From Arbacia lixula (Eukaryota; Echinodermata; Echinoidea; Arbacioida; Arbaciidae): a stretch of DNA of 64,000 nt. This document shows positions 22,795-37,700 of this stretch, in pieces. The number at the start of each line of letters is the position of its first letter. Position 1 is the stretch's first letter. The notes under the pieces are model-generated. The model was given only the letters and a program-made list of their open reading frames with translations. It did not search any database and was not told the DNA's origin. The position numbers were made by a program, and so were the translations under genes. The stretch covers positions 11,659,116 to 11,723,115 of the forward strand of contig OZ022583.1 of the NCBI GenBank assembly GCA_963669155.1, given 5' to 3'.

Positions 22795-25700
22795 GTGAGA
22801 TTGCTAATTTCAAATGTTTTGATTATATTCATTGTGTCAGTGGAAGAGTTATTAACTATTTCCATGGGTGGTTGGAAATTGACTCTGTATTGTGATTCAT
22901 AGAGTTTGAGATAGTGGAAGTCCAAAGCTGAAAAAGCAAGTTTTATACATTGATGGACACTGTTACATGTGATCTGTTTTTATCCAGGGCTCTTCGGAAG
23001 GCAATCTACCAGACTGAAAAGACCACCCTGGTTGAGTAAAACGTGAAATGAAATGAAAATAATATGATAGTATTCTTTTAAATATCAGGGAATGGCTTTC
23101 AATATTTAGTACAATATCTGAAGCTTAATAATACCAAGCTGTGCATTCATGATTCATTATACAACTTCTTTTTCTCTCCTCCAGGTGAAGGTGATCACAT
23201 CTGGTAGTAGCAACGTCCCCCTTAGCACCCCCGTCGCTATCTCCACCCAGCTGCCCCCAGAAGTCACGGCCCAGCTCAAGAAGCGCAGTGCCTCCGACAC
23301 CTCGGCCGATGGCGACCCCAGCAGGAAAGCTACCGCTGTGGCTGCTGGTAGCAGCGGGCCTTCGGCTGCCTTGAGCTCTCAGGCCATCGAGTCCAGGAAG
23401 CGCAGCAGCAGCCAGGCTGGTCTGGACGAGCCTGGTGTGGCGGTCGAGGAGGAGCAGCAGCAGAAGCGACCTCTGGTTAAGTTCAGCATAGGGGGCGGTG
23501 ATGGCGCATCCAAGGGAGATTCTGCGACTCCAGGTTTGTGCCATCTGCTGCATTAACCTAATAATTTGTAACCGATTGAGCAATCATCACATGTTTCCTT
23601 TGTCGTACTGATGTTCTATTTTAATATATGTTTAATGATCTTATCCAGTTAAGAACGTCAAGCTTAAGTTTGCATTACTCATGGAACATTTCAATGACAA
23701 AAATGTTTATTTTTGTACCAACAATACATTTCACCTTGGTTTCTTTTGTGCATGTGTGCACCTTGCTTCTTTTACAGCTGTGTCAAGAATGGTTCCATCA
23801 ATATCTGTAATTCCAGCCACCCCACAATCTCAGAAACCGGAAAGTGAGCAGGTACCATCAGTAACCAAGGTTACTGCTGACTCGGATTCAAAAATGATAT
23901 CTGGTAAGTACCTATTTTGAGCCCAGTGATGCAAGTCTGTTTATTTCAGTTACATTAATCCAAACTTCTTTTTGAGAAAGTCATTGTACATACAAAAGTC
24001 ATTTGGAACAGTCAAAATTGACCAGCCAGTGCACCAATGGAACGCATATGTTTAAATCTCCTCTTTCATGTATTTGTAGCCAGTAATTAAAAGTTAAACA
24101 TCTGCTAGGAAGCCTTACCATTTACATGAGCTGTTACATATGAGCTATATATATGATGTAATAATTGATTTTCATTCTTGCCTGCAGGGCTCACTTCCCC
24201 ACTCCGTAAGACTGTAAGCGCCCCAGCAATGTCAGCAATGCAAGCTAAATCACTCATCAAGTCCCCCCACCTTCCGCCCAGTCTGGCGAGAGACAGGCAG
24301 GCCACAAGACAGCAGTCTCTTTCAGCTGTGTACGACTACACGATAGGCTCGCAGGAGATGATAGTGGAAAGAGCAAAGCAGGTGAGATTTACCAGCTAAG
24401 CTTGCAGGAATGATTGAGAAGAATATATATTTCAATGTGCTTTGGAGTGGCAGGGGTTGTCAGGCTCCCTCATGCCTGTCATCTCGTACAACGCTCCAGA
24501 AAATAAATGGAAACTTCTCATTCTCAGGTTGTGCTTTTCAGTGCTAAACTTGAATTATAGTATTCCTACATAGCTTTAGAATGATCAATACAGCTTGTGT
24601 ATGGACAGAGCTTATGCATAGTTCTGTATTTATCTACAGTTATGTCTCTTCTGTGATTATTGTAGTAGTTACAGTCTATCATGAATAAGCCTGAGTCATA
24701 TCGATTTTTTCAGAAACCGGTGTTCGATGGCTTTGCGCCGATCGAACATCGATGCATCGATACATGACGTCACCCAGCCACTGCCAAGAGCCAATTTATG
24801 AATGAAAATATAGTAAGCATACGCAGTGCAATCCTTCCATTTCCCCACATAGTATTCCACCAAAACAAGCGTGCAATTCTCTATCACCTCGTACCAAAAT
24901 CGACCTAGAATTTCACTTTCCTATATTTTATATGAATTATGATAGGTATTCTCGGAGAATCTATTTTCTCACCGATACTGCACATGTAAGCGAATTTCGA
25001 TTACTTCTTGTTTTTCCGTCAAAATCTTACAAGTTAGCGTCAATATGGCATCGTATACATGTATGTAGGTTGGAATCTGTAGAGTCTATTGCAACGGGTA
25101 GAAAGTCAATCAGCTTCCGGGTTGCGATTTTTTTTTCCCGTAACCCTAATGCGTCGAAAAATCGCTTCCGGGTTTCGGACAACGTGATCGGATATCGTTA
25201 TCACTATTTTGGCGACCACATGGTTATGACGTGATCTACGCGATGCACCAATCAGTGGTCTCCGAATCGCTGTACGGAGACGCTCTATTAGTCTGTACGT
25301 CGGCAGCGTGTATGCAAATGAGCCTTACGCACGATTGCCACTGTATTTCCGGGTTTTCACAACACACGATGCTATCCGTTGTACAAAGTCTATGGACAAT
25401 TGTTTGTTGTGGCGTTGCGCTGTATATAGTAGTGAACGAATCAAATCCAAGTAGTATGTAGTAGCTGCTTGATCATCGAGCGACCTGTTCATTCTCTTGA
25501 TGCGTTAACTGCAAAACTCACAAAAGAGAGTAGGAACCAAGTAAGCAAATTAAAATTGTGAAAATATGAAGATAAATTGTGTATAACAGGACTATCAAAC
25601 AAAAGATTTTGTGTTTTCTAGTCAATTTGGTAATTTCGTCGATGCATCGAATTCATCAAAACGAAATCGGAGTTCGACTTTTTCGATCGAACACCGGCTT

Positions 25701-28700
25701 AATAATCGATTCGACTCAGGCCTAATCATGAATATTCTGTTGGTGGAGATGATAGATGGCATAGCTGTGATGGCAAAACATGTGACCACTCTTCCTTCAT
25801 ATCTCACTCTCTCCTTTTCTATCTGTCGTTCTCTCTTTCACTCTCTACATATCCCTCTACCTATTTCTACCCATTGCAAGCACAGAACTTTACCTTCGTT
25901 TCCCCTTCCTCATACCAGCTCTGATGACTGTTGATGTTGACAATCATTAGGATGACCAAGTTGTGCAGCTGATAGTTTTTTCTGTCTTTTTGCACTCCCT
26001 CCATACCTCTTTCTGTCCTAACATAGGACCTTGGATAATATTCAACTTTGACTGATGTCGTTTTTAGTATTAACCATTTGTGTGAAAGACAAACTGCTCC
26101 TATGTGGAATTCATGTGTATTTTTTTTTTTTTTTAAAAAGTCACACATGTCACACTAGGAGTTAATCAAATGTTTTCTTGTATGATGTAGCAGATATGGT
26201 AGCTTCATGTCACTCTCTCCCTCTTCCTCTTTCTGTCCATTTCTAATTTGACCATTTCTAATATTGATTATATATTTTCTTGCATGATGCATTAGGAAGC
26301 CCAAGTGATGCAGCGGATAGCAGAGCTGCGGCGACAGGGCCTCTGGTCGGCCAAGCGGCTACCCAGGGTCCAGGAGCCCCCCAGGCACAAGACCCACTGG
26401 GACTACCTGCTGGAAGAGATGCAGTGGCTGGCAGCGGACTTCGCACAGGAGAGGAGGTGGAAGAAAAACGCGGCCAGGAAGGTAAAATTATTGTACTCCC
26501 ACACTCTGCTTGGCCCTCCTACCATTTCAGATTATGTCGCATTGCTTGTTTGTTGTACACACACTCTGTTTTGTCGTCCTCTCCACTCTTGGATTATATT
26601 GTACTGTTATATTATATTTTTTAATGGACAAGCTTTGTCTACATTTTAGAACATATCTTTGTGGATGTCAAATTAGAAAAGAAGTTTAACATGCAGCTAA
26701 AGATATGAATTTGTATCCTGAGGCTTTCAGACTAGAGTCGCCTGTTCTGCCTCTCAGTGGTGTGCATGGTGCTTACAGCCTCAGAAATCAATGTCCTGGT
26801 CTATATCCTCAAACAGCTGTCTCACAACCTGTTTGGCACCCGACTTGGTACATTTTGTGTCATCATGCCCGTTTTATGTATCATACTTCTTGCTTTCATG
26901 TTGAACGTGTGCAATATGTGTGATTTATTTCTTGTTATAAGTTGCCCCAGTACCACAGACTTTGTTGTGTTCAGCTTTGTTCATCAAAAAGCGATAAGAT
27001 TTTTGATGTGTTGATGTGTGTTTTTTTCCCTATAGTTGGCCCGTGCTGTTGCCAAACACCATCAAGATCAGGAGGCAAAGGAAATGAAGGCAGGAAAAGA
27101 AGAGGTGATGAAGTTGAAGAGGATAGCAGGAAACATTGCCAAAGAAATCAAAGCATTCTGGGCCAATATAGAAAAGGTAAGCATATTGTTTTCATGTGTG
27201 AATATTTGGTTCTCTGATTTTACTTTTATGTTTCCCATTTGATACAGTTCAATGTGTCTGGTTGTTGAGAACGTGTTTACTGTTTACACCCATCGAGAAC
27301 ATTCACATTTGATTTTGACACATTTATCTGTGCATTATGAGTAGTTTTGTGTTGTAATTGTATGTGTGTGTTATGCATACATCCAATAAAGCCACATTAG
27401 AACACATGGTGTGATCAGTAAAGTGTGCACACCAAGTACTAAATAGTGGCAAGAGAAGCTTCCGATTCATGATTGCTTCTGTTCTTGCTTCTTTTTCTAG
27501 CATTAGCAGCAATGATTCATGATACAATTTGAATCTTACATCTTACATAACTTAACTGTACACATGTTAGCATTATGTTGCAGTGATAATCATTCTAATT
27601 CATATTCACATTGTATCATGATATAATTTGAAACTTCCATGTATGGCCCTCAGTGTATTACAGGAAAAACTGCACAAATGTTGGCATTATGTCGCATTCA
27701 TATGCCTTACCTGAATTTGTCAATGCCTGCAGGTAGTGCAATATAAACAGCAGAGCAGGTTGGATGAGAGGAGAAAGAAGGCGTTGGATCTCCAGCTGGA
27801 CTTCATCGTCGGCCAGACAGAGAAGTATTCATCCTGGTTGACGGAGGGTCTCAACACCAGCACAGCAGGGTCGTCGGTCCAGACTTCCTCCGTGTCAAGT
27901 CCTCGGTCGGTACAAGCAGAAGGTCAGTGCTGAGAAAAGTTGCCTATCTTGACTGTGAAGACAATGAAGTAACGTATTGTAATATTTCAGGACCACATTG
28001 TTCTAAAAGACTGGTTTTACACAATGATGAGAGAGCACGCCACCAGAGTCCTAAGTGGTAATGCTATCCATTGGTCTATAGTTTTGATTCATATGTTTCG
28101 TGATTCACTTAAATTCGTTACTTGATTTTCACTTTAGTGCTCCACATTTAGTGATGATGCAAATCTAACACCATCTTTCGACTGAACTCTGTGATTAGTC
28201 TAGATTTCATACCTGAAAATGTGGATTGCACACTGTAATATACCTAGTATTGGCAAATATTCTTTTTATCGAATTGCGTGCACAACATCGGGGTGCGTCT
28301 TTTCCGCGGTTGCGTCTTATCTCCTGAAAAATACGGTACCCATTATTTATGTCGTGTGGGATATGTGTGATTATGACAGGGGCGTATTTGTCTTCATTTA
28401 GTTTCTTACTGGAAGAACGATTTATAGAGGGGCTATGGGTTAGCAGATAATTACATCTGACCAGTGGTTTATTGTATGGTTGTGAATTTGTAATGGGATT
28501 TGTAAAGATCATATTAAAATGTTTGATTTTCCTTTTTCTCAGATGTCGAGTTTGAGCCGCAGGAGGATGACAGCGATGACGAGGAGACGATAGACGTGGA
28601 GGAGAAGCAGGCGGAGAAGGCTGGGGAGGAGTCTGGGGTCAGTGAGATTGAGCTCCTGCAGAGGGAGAGCGAGCTGCCCATCGAGGAGCTGCTGAGCTCC

Positions 28701-31700
28701 CTGCAGGAGGCTCAGAGGAAGGAGGAAGCAGAGAAGGAGGAGAAGCGGCCCAAAGAAGAAGATCAACCAGATGTGTCGCTTAAAGATGTGGTGAGTTGCC
28801 TTCTATCACGTCCCCTCTGCACTATATATGTTTGATAACAGAAATTCTTATCATTCTTTGTATGTCTTTCTGTTAAATCACCTGTTGAAATACTACTTTG
28901 CCAGAAAGGATGTATATGTAACTTGAAGTTTAATCTTCACTGAAATGGTTAACTCTAATCTGAATGTAACCTATAAAGGAAAATATTTATCATATTACTG
29001 TGAGGGGTCAGTCATGGTGGATTTATTCCAAGTTAAATCCATGACCATACCATGACCATGTGTTCCATTCTAGTTTTTATTTCAGGATAGCAGGAAGGAA
29101 TGTCTAAATATTGTTACCATTTAACAATATCTAAATTCAAGTTATAGTGGCAGGACAGTTCTGCCATTAATGATCATTAATCATTACTGCTATTACCCCT
29201 TACCTTTTAACCTTGTAAATTTGCAGACTGCTCCTGAGAGTGAAACCCAGAGTGCAGAGAAAGATGACAAGGACTTTGAACTGTCAGCCGATGAGGACGA
29301 GGAAATAGGTATGCACTGCAATGAACTGTATTGATATGACGTACAGAGTGTAATGTGTGTTTGGGCAATGAAAATCATGAGAGGTAATACTTCTTTCCCA
29401 AATTATATAAATATATATATATGTGAATATTGACAGTGTTTAGTGTGTCATGTCATAAAAACAAATTGAGTGATTTGAGTCGAAGGTCAACACTGAGTAA
29501 ATAAAGTGAGTGTATGAGAAAAGCTTTCTCATGAATTTGGGTGCTGTTGTGATTTTACTAGTGTAAGCAGGCAGTGTAATAGACATTTTAACACGATTGT
29601 AATTTCTGCTGACAAGTAAAACTTCAAAAAATATAATAGCTTGTGTATGTATGTAAGTGACCAGAGAAAGCAAGTGCAGGTAGTGTATAAACTGAACTTT
29701 ATAATCTTACAGTTGCCGATGACGAGGAGACCCTGGATGAGCAGGAGGAGGCCGAGGGGGAGGTCGACCACAAGATGGAGCTGAATGACCTGGCAGCGGA
29801 AGGGGAGATCCCCATCGAGGAGCTGCTCCAGAGGTACGCCGGCGCCTTCTCGGAAGATCACGAGGGGTTAGACTCAGAGGCTGATGAGGAGACTGGGGAG
29901 GAAGACGATGACTCGTCACAAGGTAAGATTAGCTCCAGGCACCACTTTTACAGACAAACATGAGGGCCTTATCTGAAAGATTTGTGATTGATCTGAATTG
30001 ATTGCAAATCCAGTGCCCTATCTCTAATGTACAGAATTACAATTGACATCAATCGCAAGTCAAGGGTCCAGAAGTGTGGTCCTGGGCCATGTTGTGTATA
30101 GGTTTTCAATTATTGTAAACTGACCATTGATAGCAATTGCACTGATAACATCTGAAATGTTGAGTACTCATAAAAACAAGGTACTCACAGACTTGTATTC
30201 TCTGTAAGGTGCCATTTCTAGACTTTACTAAAGGTAATTACATACAAGTACACTGCAAAATATATACGAATAGCATTATGCAAAATGTATCAAACTCATT
30301 CATTGAGACAAGAAGTTGATGAAAGAAGACCTGTATATGTGTATAATTGAATTTCAGGGAGAACAATTTGTAATGATTTTGTTATGTCCTCTTCCTTTTG
30401 GCAGATGAGTCATCTTCTGAGGAGGAGGAGGAAGAAGAAGAGGAGGAAGGAGAAGACCAAGATGAACTGAAGGATGTGGGCATGGAGTATCTGATTAATC
30501 CAGAGAAGGAGAAAGAGGAGTTGGCAGAGAAAACATCTCAGGTAAGTCACAATGCTCTACCTTAGAGCACTGTTTATCTAAGGAATATACATACAAAAGC
30601 TGATGGTATGGCAAGCGTACCTCTGCATGTGCAGTACAAAGTTATCACACTGCCATTGCTACAAATCATATTGAAGTTTTACTCGAGTGTTCCACATTTA
30701 GTGATGATGCAAATCTAACACCATCTTTCGACTGAACTCTGTGATTAGTCAAGATTTCATACCTGAAAATGTGGATTTCACTCTGTGATATACCTATCTA
30801 TGGCAAATATGTTTACTTACACCAATTTATGTTGACCAGAAAATGGATGTTTCATGTATGCATACATATTGAATAACTTTATGTAAACCATTCTCACTCT
30901 GTCCTTTATAGGCTGAATTGTATTGTTTGTAGTGCAGCCCAAAGAATGTTTTGCTTTGTCCTAATCATGTTCTCTGATTCTTTGTGTAGGGAAAAACATC
31001 TGATGATGCTGGTCCAAACCAGGAAATCACAGACATCGCTGCTGCAGCTCAGAGTCTACAACCCACTGGTTACACACTATCAGATACACAGGTAAGAAGA
31101 GCCAAGTAAGACTTCTTGACGAGAAGACGGATTTGTTGGCCGTTTAACATGTTTCAGCTAGTACAATGTTGATTTGTGGTGTCTTTAAAATATCTATTCT
31201 CAACTAAATATTGTAGTAGAAAATGGTCAGACATTTTAGAGAACATTTTCCTGAACAAAACATGGACGTCCTTTCACTATCTTCTTCGAGCTCAGTATGT
31301 GTTTTTGTGTCTGCACGATAATGGGTATGGACATGGTCAACCATCTTGTGCATTTCCATTTTACTCTGTGAGTGGTAGGATTGACCCAAGGTCATTCATA
31401 CCAGCAATAATCAGCTCATGAGCACATTGCAAACTCCAATTGGCTGGCTTATCGTGTACATCAAACTCACTCATTGATTGTGTTTTTGTCACACAGGTGA
31501 AGACCAAGGTGCCCTTCCTTCTGCGGCATGAGCTGCGTGAGTACCAGCACATCGGCCTGGACTGGCTGGTCACCATGCTGGAGAAGAAGCTCAACGGCAT
31601 CCTGGCCGATGAGATGGGGCTGGGCAAGACCATCCAGACCATCGCACTCCTGGCTCACCTTGCAGTGGAGGAAGGTGAGGAACCAAAGCTTCATCATTGG

Positions 31701-34700
31701 GCCTGTGTTGTGGGTGTGAGTTGTGAGGGATGTGGCAGACACTGTGATATTGAAATAGAGTATATACCAGTGAACCTCCGAATTCCGAATAATCATTTTG
31801 ATAACTTTTGCTGATGCAAGTCTTTTTGCTAGTTTGTGTTTCATTGATTAGCAGAATTTTACCACTTTGATCGTATTTCTCATCTCTTCATGTGCCATTG
31901 AGGCACTTAAGCTTTAGAAATGCACACAAATCCTGCTGAACAGCGCTTTGTTTTGCACAGAAAGAGATTATAAAACTTCCTGAGATCTTCATCCTTTTCT
32001 GATCCAGCATAATCCCCTAAAGGTTTTTCTGTAATTAGGAGAAGCTTTCCAATAAGCTTTATTTGAAAATTTGTTTTTAATTATATTTGATAGGTTAGCA
32101 CAATGTTACCACTTGTCTCATTTTGCATTCCAGCCTGCTGGGGTCCCCATCTGATTGTGGTCCCAACCAGTGTCATGCTCAACTGGGAGATGGAGTTGAA
32201 GAAGTGGTGTCCAGCCTTCAAGATCCTGACATACTTCGGCACTCAGAAGGAAAGGAAACTGAAAAGAACGGTATGTAGATAACATCAGAATTATTGTAGT
32301 ATTGGGGAAACAAAAGTGTCCAATATACAAGGTCATCTGTAATCTAATCCACATTCAAAAGTAGTATGTAGATAATTAAAACTGTTAGCATCTTTGTGTT
32401 CCTGTTTCTCTCCAAAGTAATGAAAACTAGTGAAATATATAATGGGAAAACGAGCAAAGATTCTTTTCATAACAGTTATTTGCACATGATTGTGAGAAAC
32501 ATGTATGACATACTCACCCAGCATTGAGTACCTTCACATCCCCAAGGAAATATTTGTACAAATGCGTGATGTGCAATATAACCCTTGACTTGCCTATGCA
32601 GAAAATACATTTAGTACATTTTAGTACAAGTAATGCATCAATCCTGACCATTTTGCTACAGGGTTGGACCAAGTCGAACGCCTTCCATGTGTGCATCACG
32701 TCCTACAAGCTGGTCATTCAGGACCACCAGTCTTTCAGGAGAAAGAAGTGGAAGTATCTCATCCTAGATGAAGCTCAGAACATCAAGAACTTCAAGTCCC
32801 AAAGGTAACACAGTTTTTGATGGATGACTGAAGGTTTATCATCCAGGTTGATATGAATAATTCCTTTTGAATATTGATGGTAGGACTATGATGGTTTGTA
32901 CAACCAAGAATTAATGATGTGTAAATACTCCAGAAAAGCAAAGATTTATCACTGCATCAGCATGCAGCAATATATTTGTGCATTTCAGAATGATTGTGTA
33001 CAATATTTGGGCAGGTGGGGTGCATAATGGATTCAAAGTGGCCTGATTATTGTTAGATTTAAGCATAAAACTTGAATAGTTGTTGCCTTGATATGATGCA
33101 TCCCCCAATTGTTGGCTTCAGTGTGGCTTCAGCTTGAAGCTACGTGGAAGGAACCACATTGTATTCGTACTGTCTGATCAAGGTGCACAAATAGGAAGTC
33201 TTTATACTGATATATTAGGACACGTAATGTACAGCTGCCTAAGTGCTCTTAAGGTTAAAAGTTGGATTATAGCATGAAGATGAAACACTGTAGTATACAC
33301 TTGGATAGTAGGAAAGGCAGGCCTTCTATATTACATGAGCCAATTTCCATGTCAAAACCAACCATATTGCAGGCATCTTTTGGGGCGCGTGAAAACCAGT
33401 TCACCCCCCCCCCCCCCCCCCCCCCTTGGAGCACACATATCACTGATATCAAGGTATGTCGATGGACAGTAGATTAATGACTGCTGGGTCATCTCTAGTG
33501 AAGAAAATGTGATGCAGACATCACACATTGAGTCGGGAAAGTGATTGTGTGCCACAAGGCAACCTCAGGTCTTATTACTGTTCCATAGTTGTGCTCAGTG
33601 TGTTCAGCACAGATATATGACAAATAGCTACATCTTCCCTCTTTCCACCTTGCATAAAAGGATTTCTAGTGCATGACTGTATACCTTGCTTCTGTCTCAG
33701 GTGGCAGACGCTACTCAACTTCAACAGCCAGCGACGGCTGCTCCTCACAGGCACGCCGCTCCAGAACAACCTGATGGAGCTGTGGTCCCTCATGCACTTC
33801 TTGATGCCCCATGTCTTCCAGTCTCACCGCGAGTTCAAGGAGTGGTTCTCTAACCCCCTCGGTGGGATGATTGAGGGCACACAGGAGTACAATGAGGGCA
33901 TTGTCCGCAGGCTTCATAAGGTAATTGAAATGGTCCTGATTTGTCAAAAATTAAAAATCTAATTTGATATTCAACTATCCAATAGTTCAACATCCTTGGA
34001 CTAATCAATATTAATATTTCATCTTGATTCAAGTTGGAACTGTTTTGTTAGTCTTTTAAATTTTTAATTTTTTTTTTCAACAAAAGGGCAATTCCACAGG
34101 TTTGTTAGTAACCAAAGCTTCTTTATTTTATTTTTTGTACATTCCCGGCTATGTCCCAGGACCCCCTGGGCCAAGAATATGATTGATAAGTGCATAGCAT
34201 GATTCATTTTTGTTTGCACAAACAATATAAATGTTGACAGGTTGGTGTAGATAGTTCTGTATGTGTAGTGATTGAAGATGTAACACTAACAGGGCTAATT
34301 ATTATTGTTATTTGAAGACAACAAATAGGAAGACAAAAAAGCCTGGCTTTACTAGAGTTAAAGCAATGATGATGGAGGTGAATATGTTTGATAAATGTGC
34401 TTTGGAGTGGCAGGGGTTGTCAGGCTCCCTCATGCCTGTCATCTCGTACAACGCTCCAGAAAATAAATGGAAGCTTCTCATTCTCAGGTTGTGCTTTTCA
34501 GTGCTTAACTTGAATTATAGTATTCCTACATATTTGTCAAAATGTCAACTGACTCAGTTAATTGATTGATATTATTTGATGCATACATCTGTCTTCAATT
34601 GTGGTTTTGTCTTTCCTGCATTGTATTAGTTACATTCTGTCTTTCATAGTTTGTCTAAATGCTAGAATGTGCATGGAATTTGTGCCAACAAAATTTTAAT

Positions 34701-37700
34701 ATGGTGCATTGTACTACTAGCTTGAATGAATTTATCTGCTGCAATACTAGTTCAAAGTGGTGACAGTTGCATCTCGGGGTTCAGATTTCATTATTTTTCA
34801 GAGATGTAGTATATATTTTGAGATATTCAATGGTCATGACAGAATGGCACCCCTATTTACTACTGGCCCTGTAGTCTTTAACCCAGTGATTGACGTAATC
34901 CTCTTTGTTTGCTTGACCAGGTGCTGAGGCCGTTCCTGCTGAGGAGGCTGAAGTGCGAGGTGGAGAAGCAGCTGCCCCAGAAGTACGAGCATGTGATCCG
35001 CTGCAGACTGTCCAAGAGGCAGCGCTTCCTCTATGACGACTTCATGGCACAGACCAAGTGAGTACCTACCTGCTGTTCATTGTCATTTGGAAAGAATGAA
35101 TAGAAATTGGGTAAATTGGTGTCTTTGATATGAGAGTTGGGATATGGTAACTAATGTGACAGTGAGTACCCGCTGACCATTTTTATTTGGAAAGAATGAC
35201 TCTGAGTCAATTGGACTCTTTTTCTAAGCAATCTTTGCATCATTTTCTTGTTATTGCCCGATTTTCCTCATTCTTGTTTTGCTCGGTTATGCTCAATTGT
35301 TCAGCCTTTTGTGAGAGCAGTTTATTTTGGGACTAGATTTCCCCTCTGAATTTGAGCATAAAGACCTGAATTGTTCAATTGTTGAATTGTTGCAGAGCTG
35401 CCAACCGTTACGAAAAAATCGTATTTGTTACGAAAATCGGAAGAGAATACGAAAATACGAAAGCGCATCAGAAAAGTACGAATTCACGGCTAAATAAAGT
35501 AATAAAATAATGGACGAAAGCAGCGTCTAAGCTGGCGAAAAAAGGGTACGATAGGGGTTGCTTTTAATTGTGGCATACAGTACCTAATTAAGATTGATTG
35601 ACCACTTTATAAGTATATATTTGTAAAGTAAAATGTTATGGTTAGCATTAATAAACTACCCCTAAGCATCGTAGAATAATTCAGCCAATCACGTAGCTGT
35701 TTCGGTAACACCTGACTGCCGACTGCAATCACGTCACTCATTCCATTGGCAATGCATTCAGCACATATGATGCGGGTGCCTCAAACCGGCCCCCTTGTTT
35801 TCTTTTGAATATTTTCATTCCAAGATAACCAAATAAAATTCTAAAATTTCACACACAAATCAGCAAAATAATGCTCCTTCAAAAACTATTTTTGGATTGA
35901 AGATTAACGATAAAATTTCGGAGAAATTGCGCTTCGAATATCGCTCGATAAATCATCGCACATTCACATCGCTGAACCTTGAAACCGGCCCCTACCGATA
36001 ATGTGCGATATCTCCGTCAATCCGACGAGTACAGTGCCGACATTTCACCAGTATTGCGTCTCGATCATGCTCGTTCCAGTGCAGTGAAAAAATGACGGGA
36101 AAGTTTCGGCGATCGACGAGAAAATCACGGAAGTACGAACGCAAGTTGAAAAACGGAGATGTTTCGAACGAAAATGTGCAATTGCCAAATAAGTGCACAT
36201 TTTGTCTAATTTTGCTTCCGAAAATCTTGCATTTGGTTTACTAATGCGTAAATGCATAATAAATCGCGCATCCAACCCTCGATAACGCGCACTGCGCAGA
36301 AATACGCGGGGGCCGGTTTCAAGGGTAGGGGCCGGTTTGTGGACCACTTATGATACTAGTTGGTACCTCACAACATAGATACTTGTACCCCTATGGACTA
36401 ATGAACTAGGCCAGCCTTTCCAGGCTAAGCTGTATAAAAAGGTGGAGAAATTCACCTCAAATTACTGCAAGATAGGAAGAAACTGGAACATGGAATGTAT
36501 GTGTATATCATCAGAATAATATTTATAGTGCATTATAATCGTAGTCAGGTTGTTCTAAGAACATTTAATAACATTTGGAAAAAGAAAAAAAAAAACCCGA
36601 AAATTTATGATTTTTGAACTCCTACCGCTAGCTGACTTTCCCCCAGAACTCTGGGGAGGCAAGCTGTTCAGATTCTGCACACTTGTCCCTCACAGCATAG
36701 AAATTAGTACCCTTTTGAAATAATGAACTAGGCCAGGCTAAAGATGAAGAGCTGAAAAAATGGCGAAATCTGCCTCAAATCACTGCAAGATAGGAAGAAA
36801 CTGAGACCTGGAATGTAAGTGTGTGACACTAGAATATCGTTTATGGTGGATTATAGTAATAGTTAGGTTGTTTTAAGAACATTTCCATATCATTTGGAAA
36901 AAGACAAAAAATCGAAAATTTACGATTTTGTAACCCCTACCACTAGCTAAGTTTTCCCCCAGAACTCTGGGGAAGGAGAGCTAGACTTAGGCTCACAGTG
37001 TGGCGGTTCACTGCATGGTGCACTGTCCTGCCCGTCTGCAGTTAGTGCTACACTGCTAGCTGCCGATCAGGCCATTGGGTAGATCTAAAATTCTTAAGGG
37101 ATAATATTTGTTCAGTCACAGGCTTAGACTTGCTATCTTAATCATTAAAAATACGAATTTTGGAGGTGCAGAATATGAATTTTGACTTTCAAAGGTTGGC
37201 AGCCCTGTTGTTGCCTTGATGTGATGCATCCCCCAATTGTTGGCTTCAGTGTGGCTTCTATGAAGCTACGTGGAAGGAACCACATTGTATTCGTACTGTC
37301 TGATCAAGGTGCACAGATATGAAGTATTTGTGCTATATTATAGTTCACATGTAATTTAGAGCTGGCCAAGTGCTCAAAGGAAACAGGCGTAGACGTGCAC
37401 CTTGAGCGTGACCTTACAATATGCATGTAGCAGGGTTAGGTATGTGCAGAGAACTTTTCAAAATATTATTGACATTACTGAACAACCAATTAAAAGAAAT
37501 GTAAAGACTAAGAAAATAATCTCAGAGTACAATTGAAAATTAAAGTTGTGCCCAAGTAAGAATGAACAGGAATATATGCATGCCAGGCTTCCTGTGACAT
37601 CCTTACAGAATGAATAGAGGTATTTGGTGTTAAGCTCTAGTATAAGTAACAAAGAGGAAGGATTGCATACTCGATTGGAAAGTCCCATTTGTTTTGAAAT

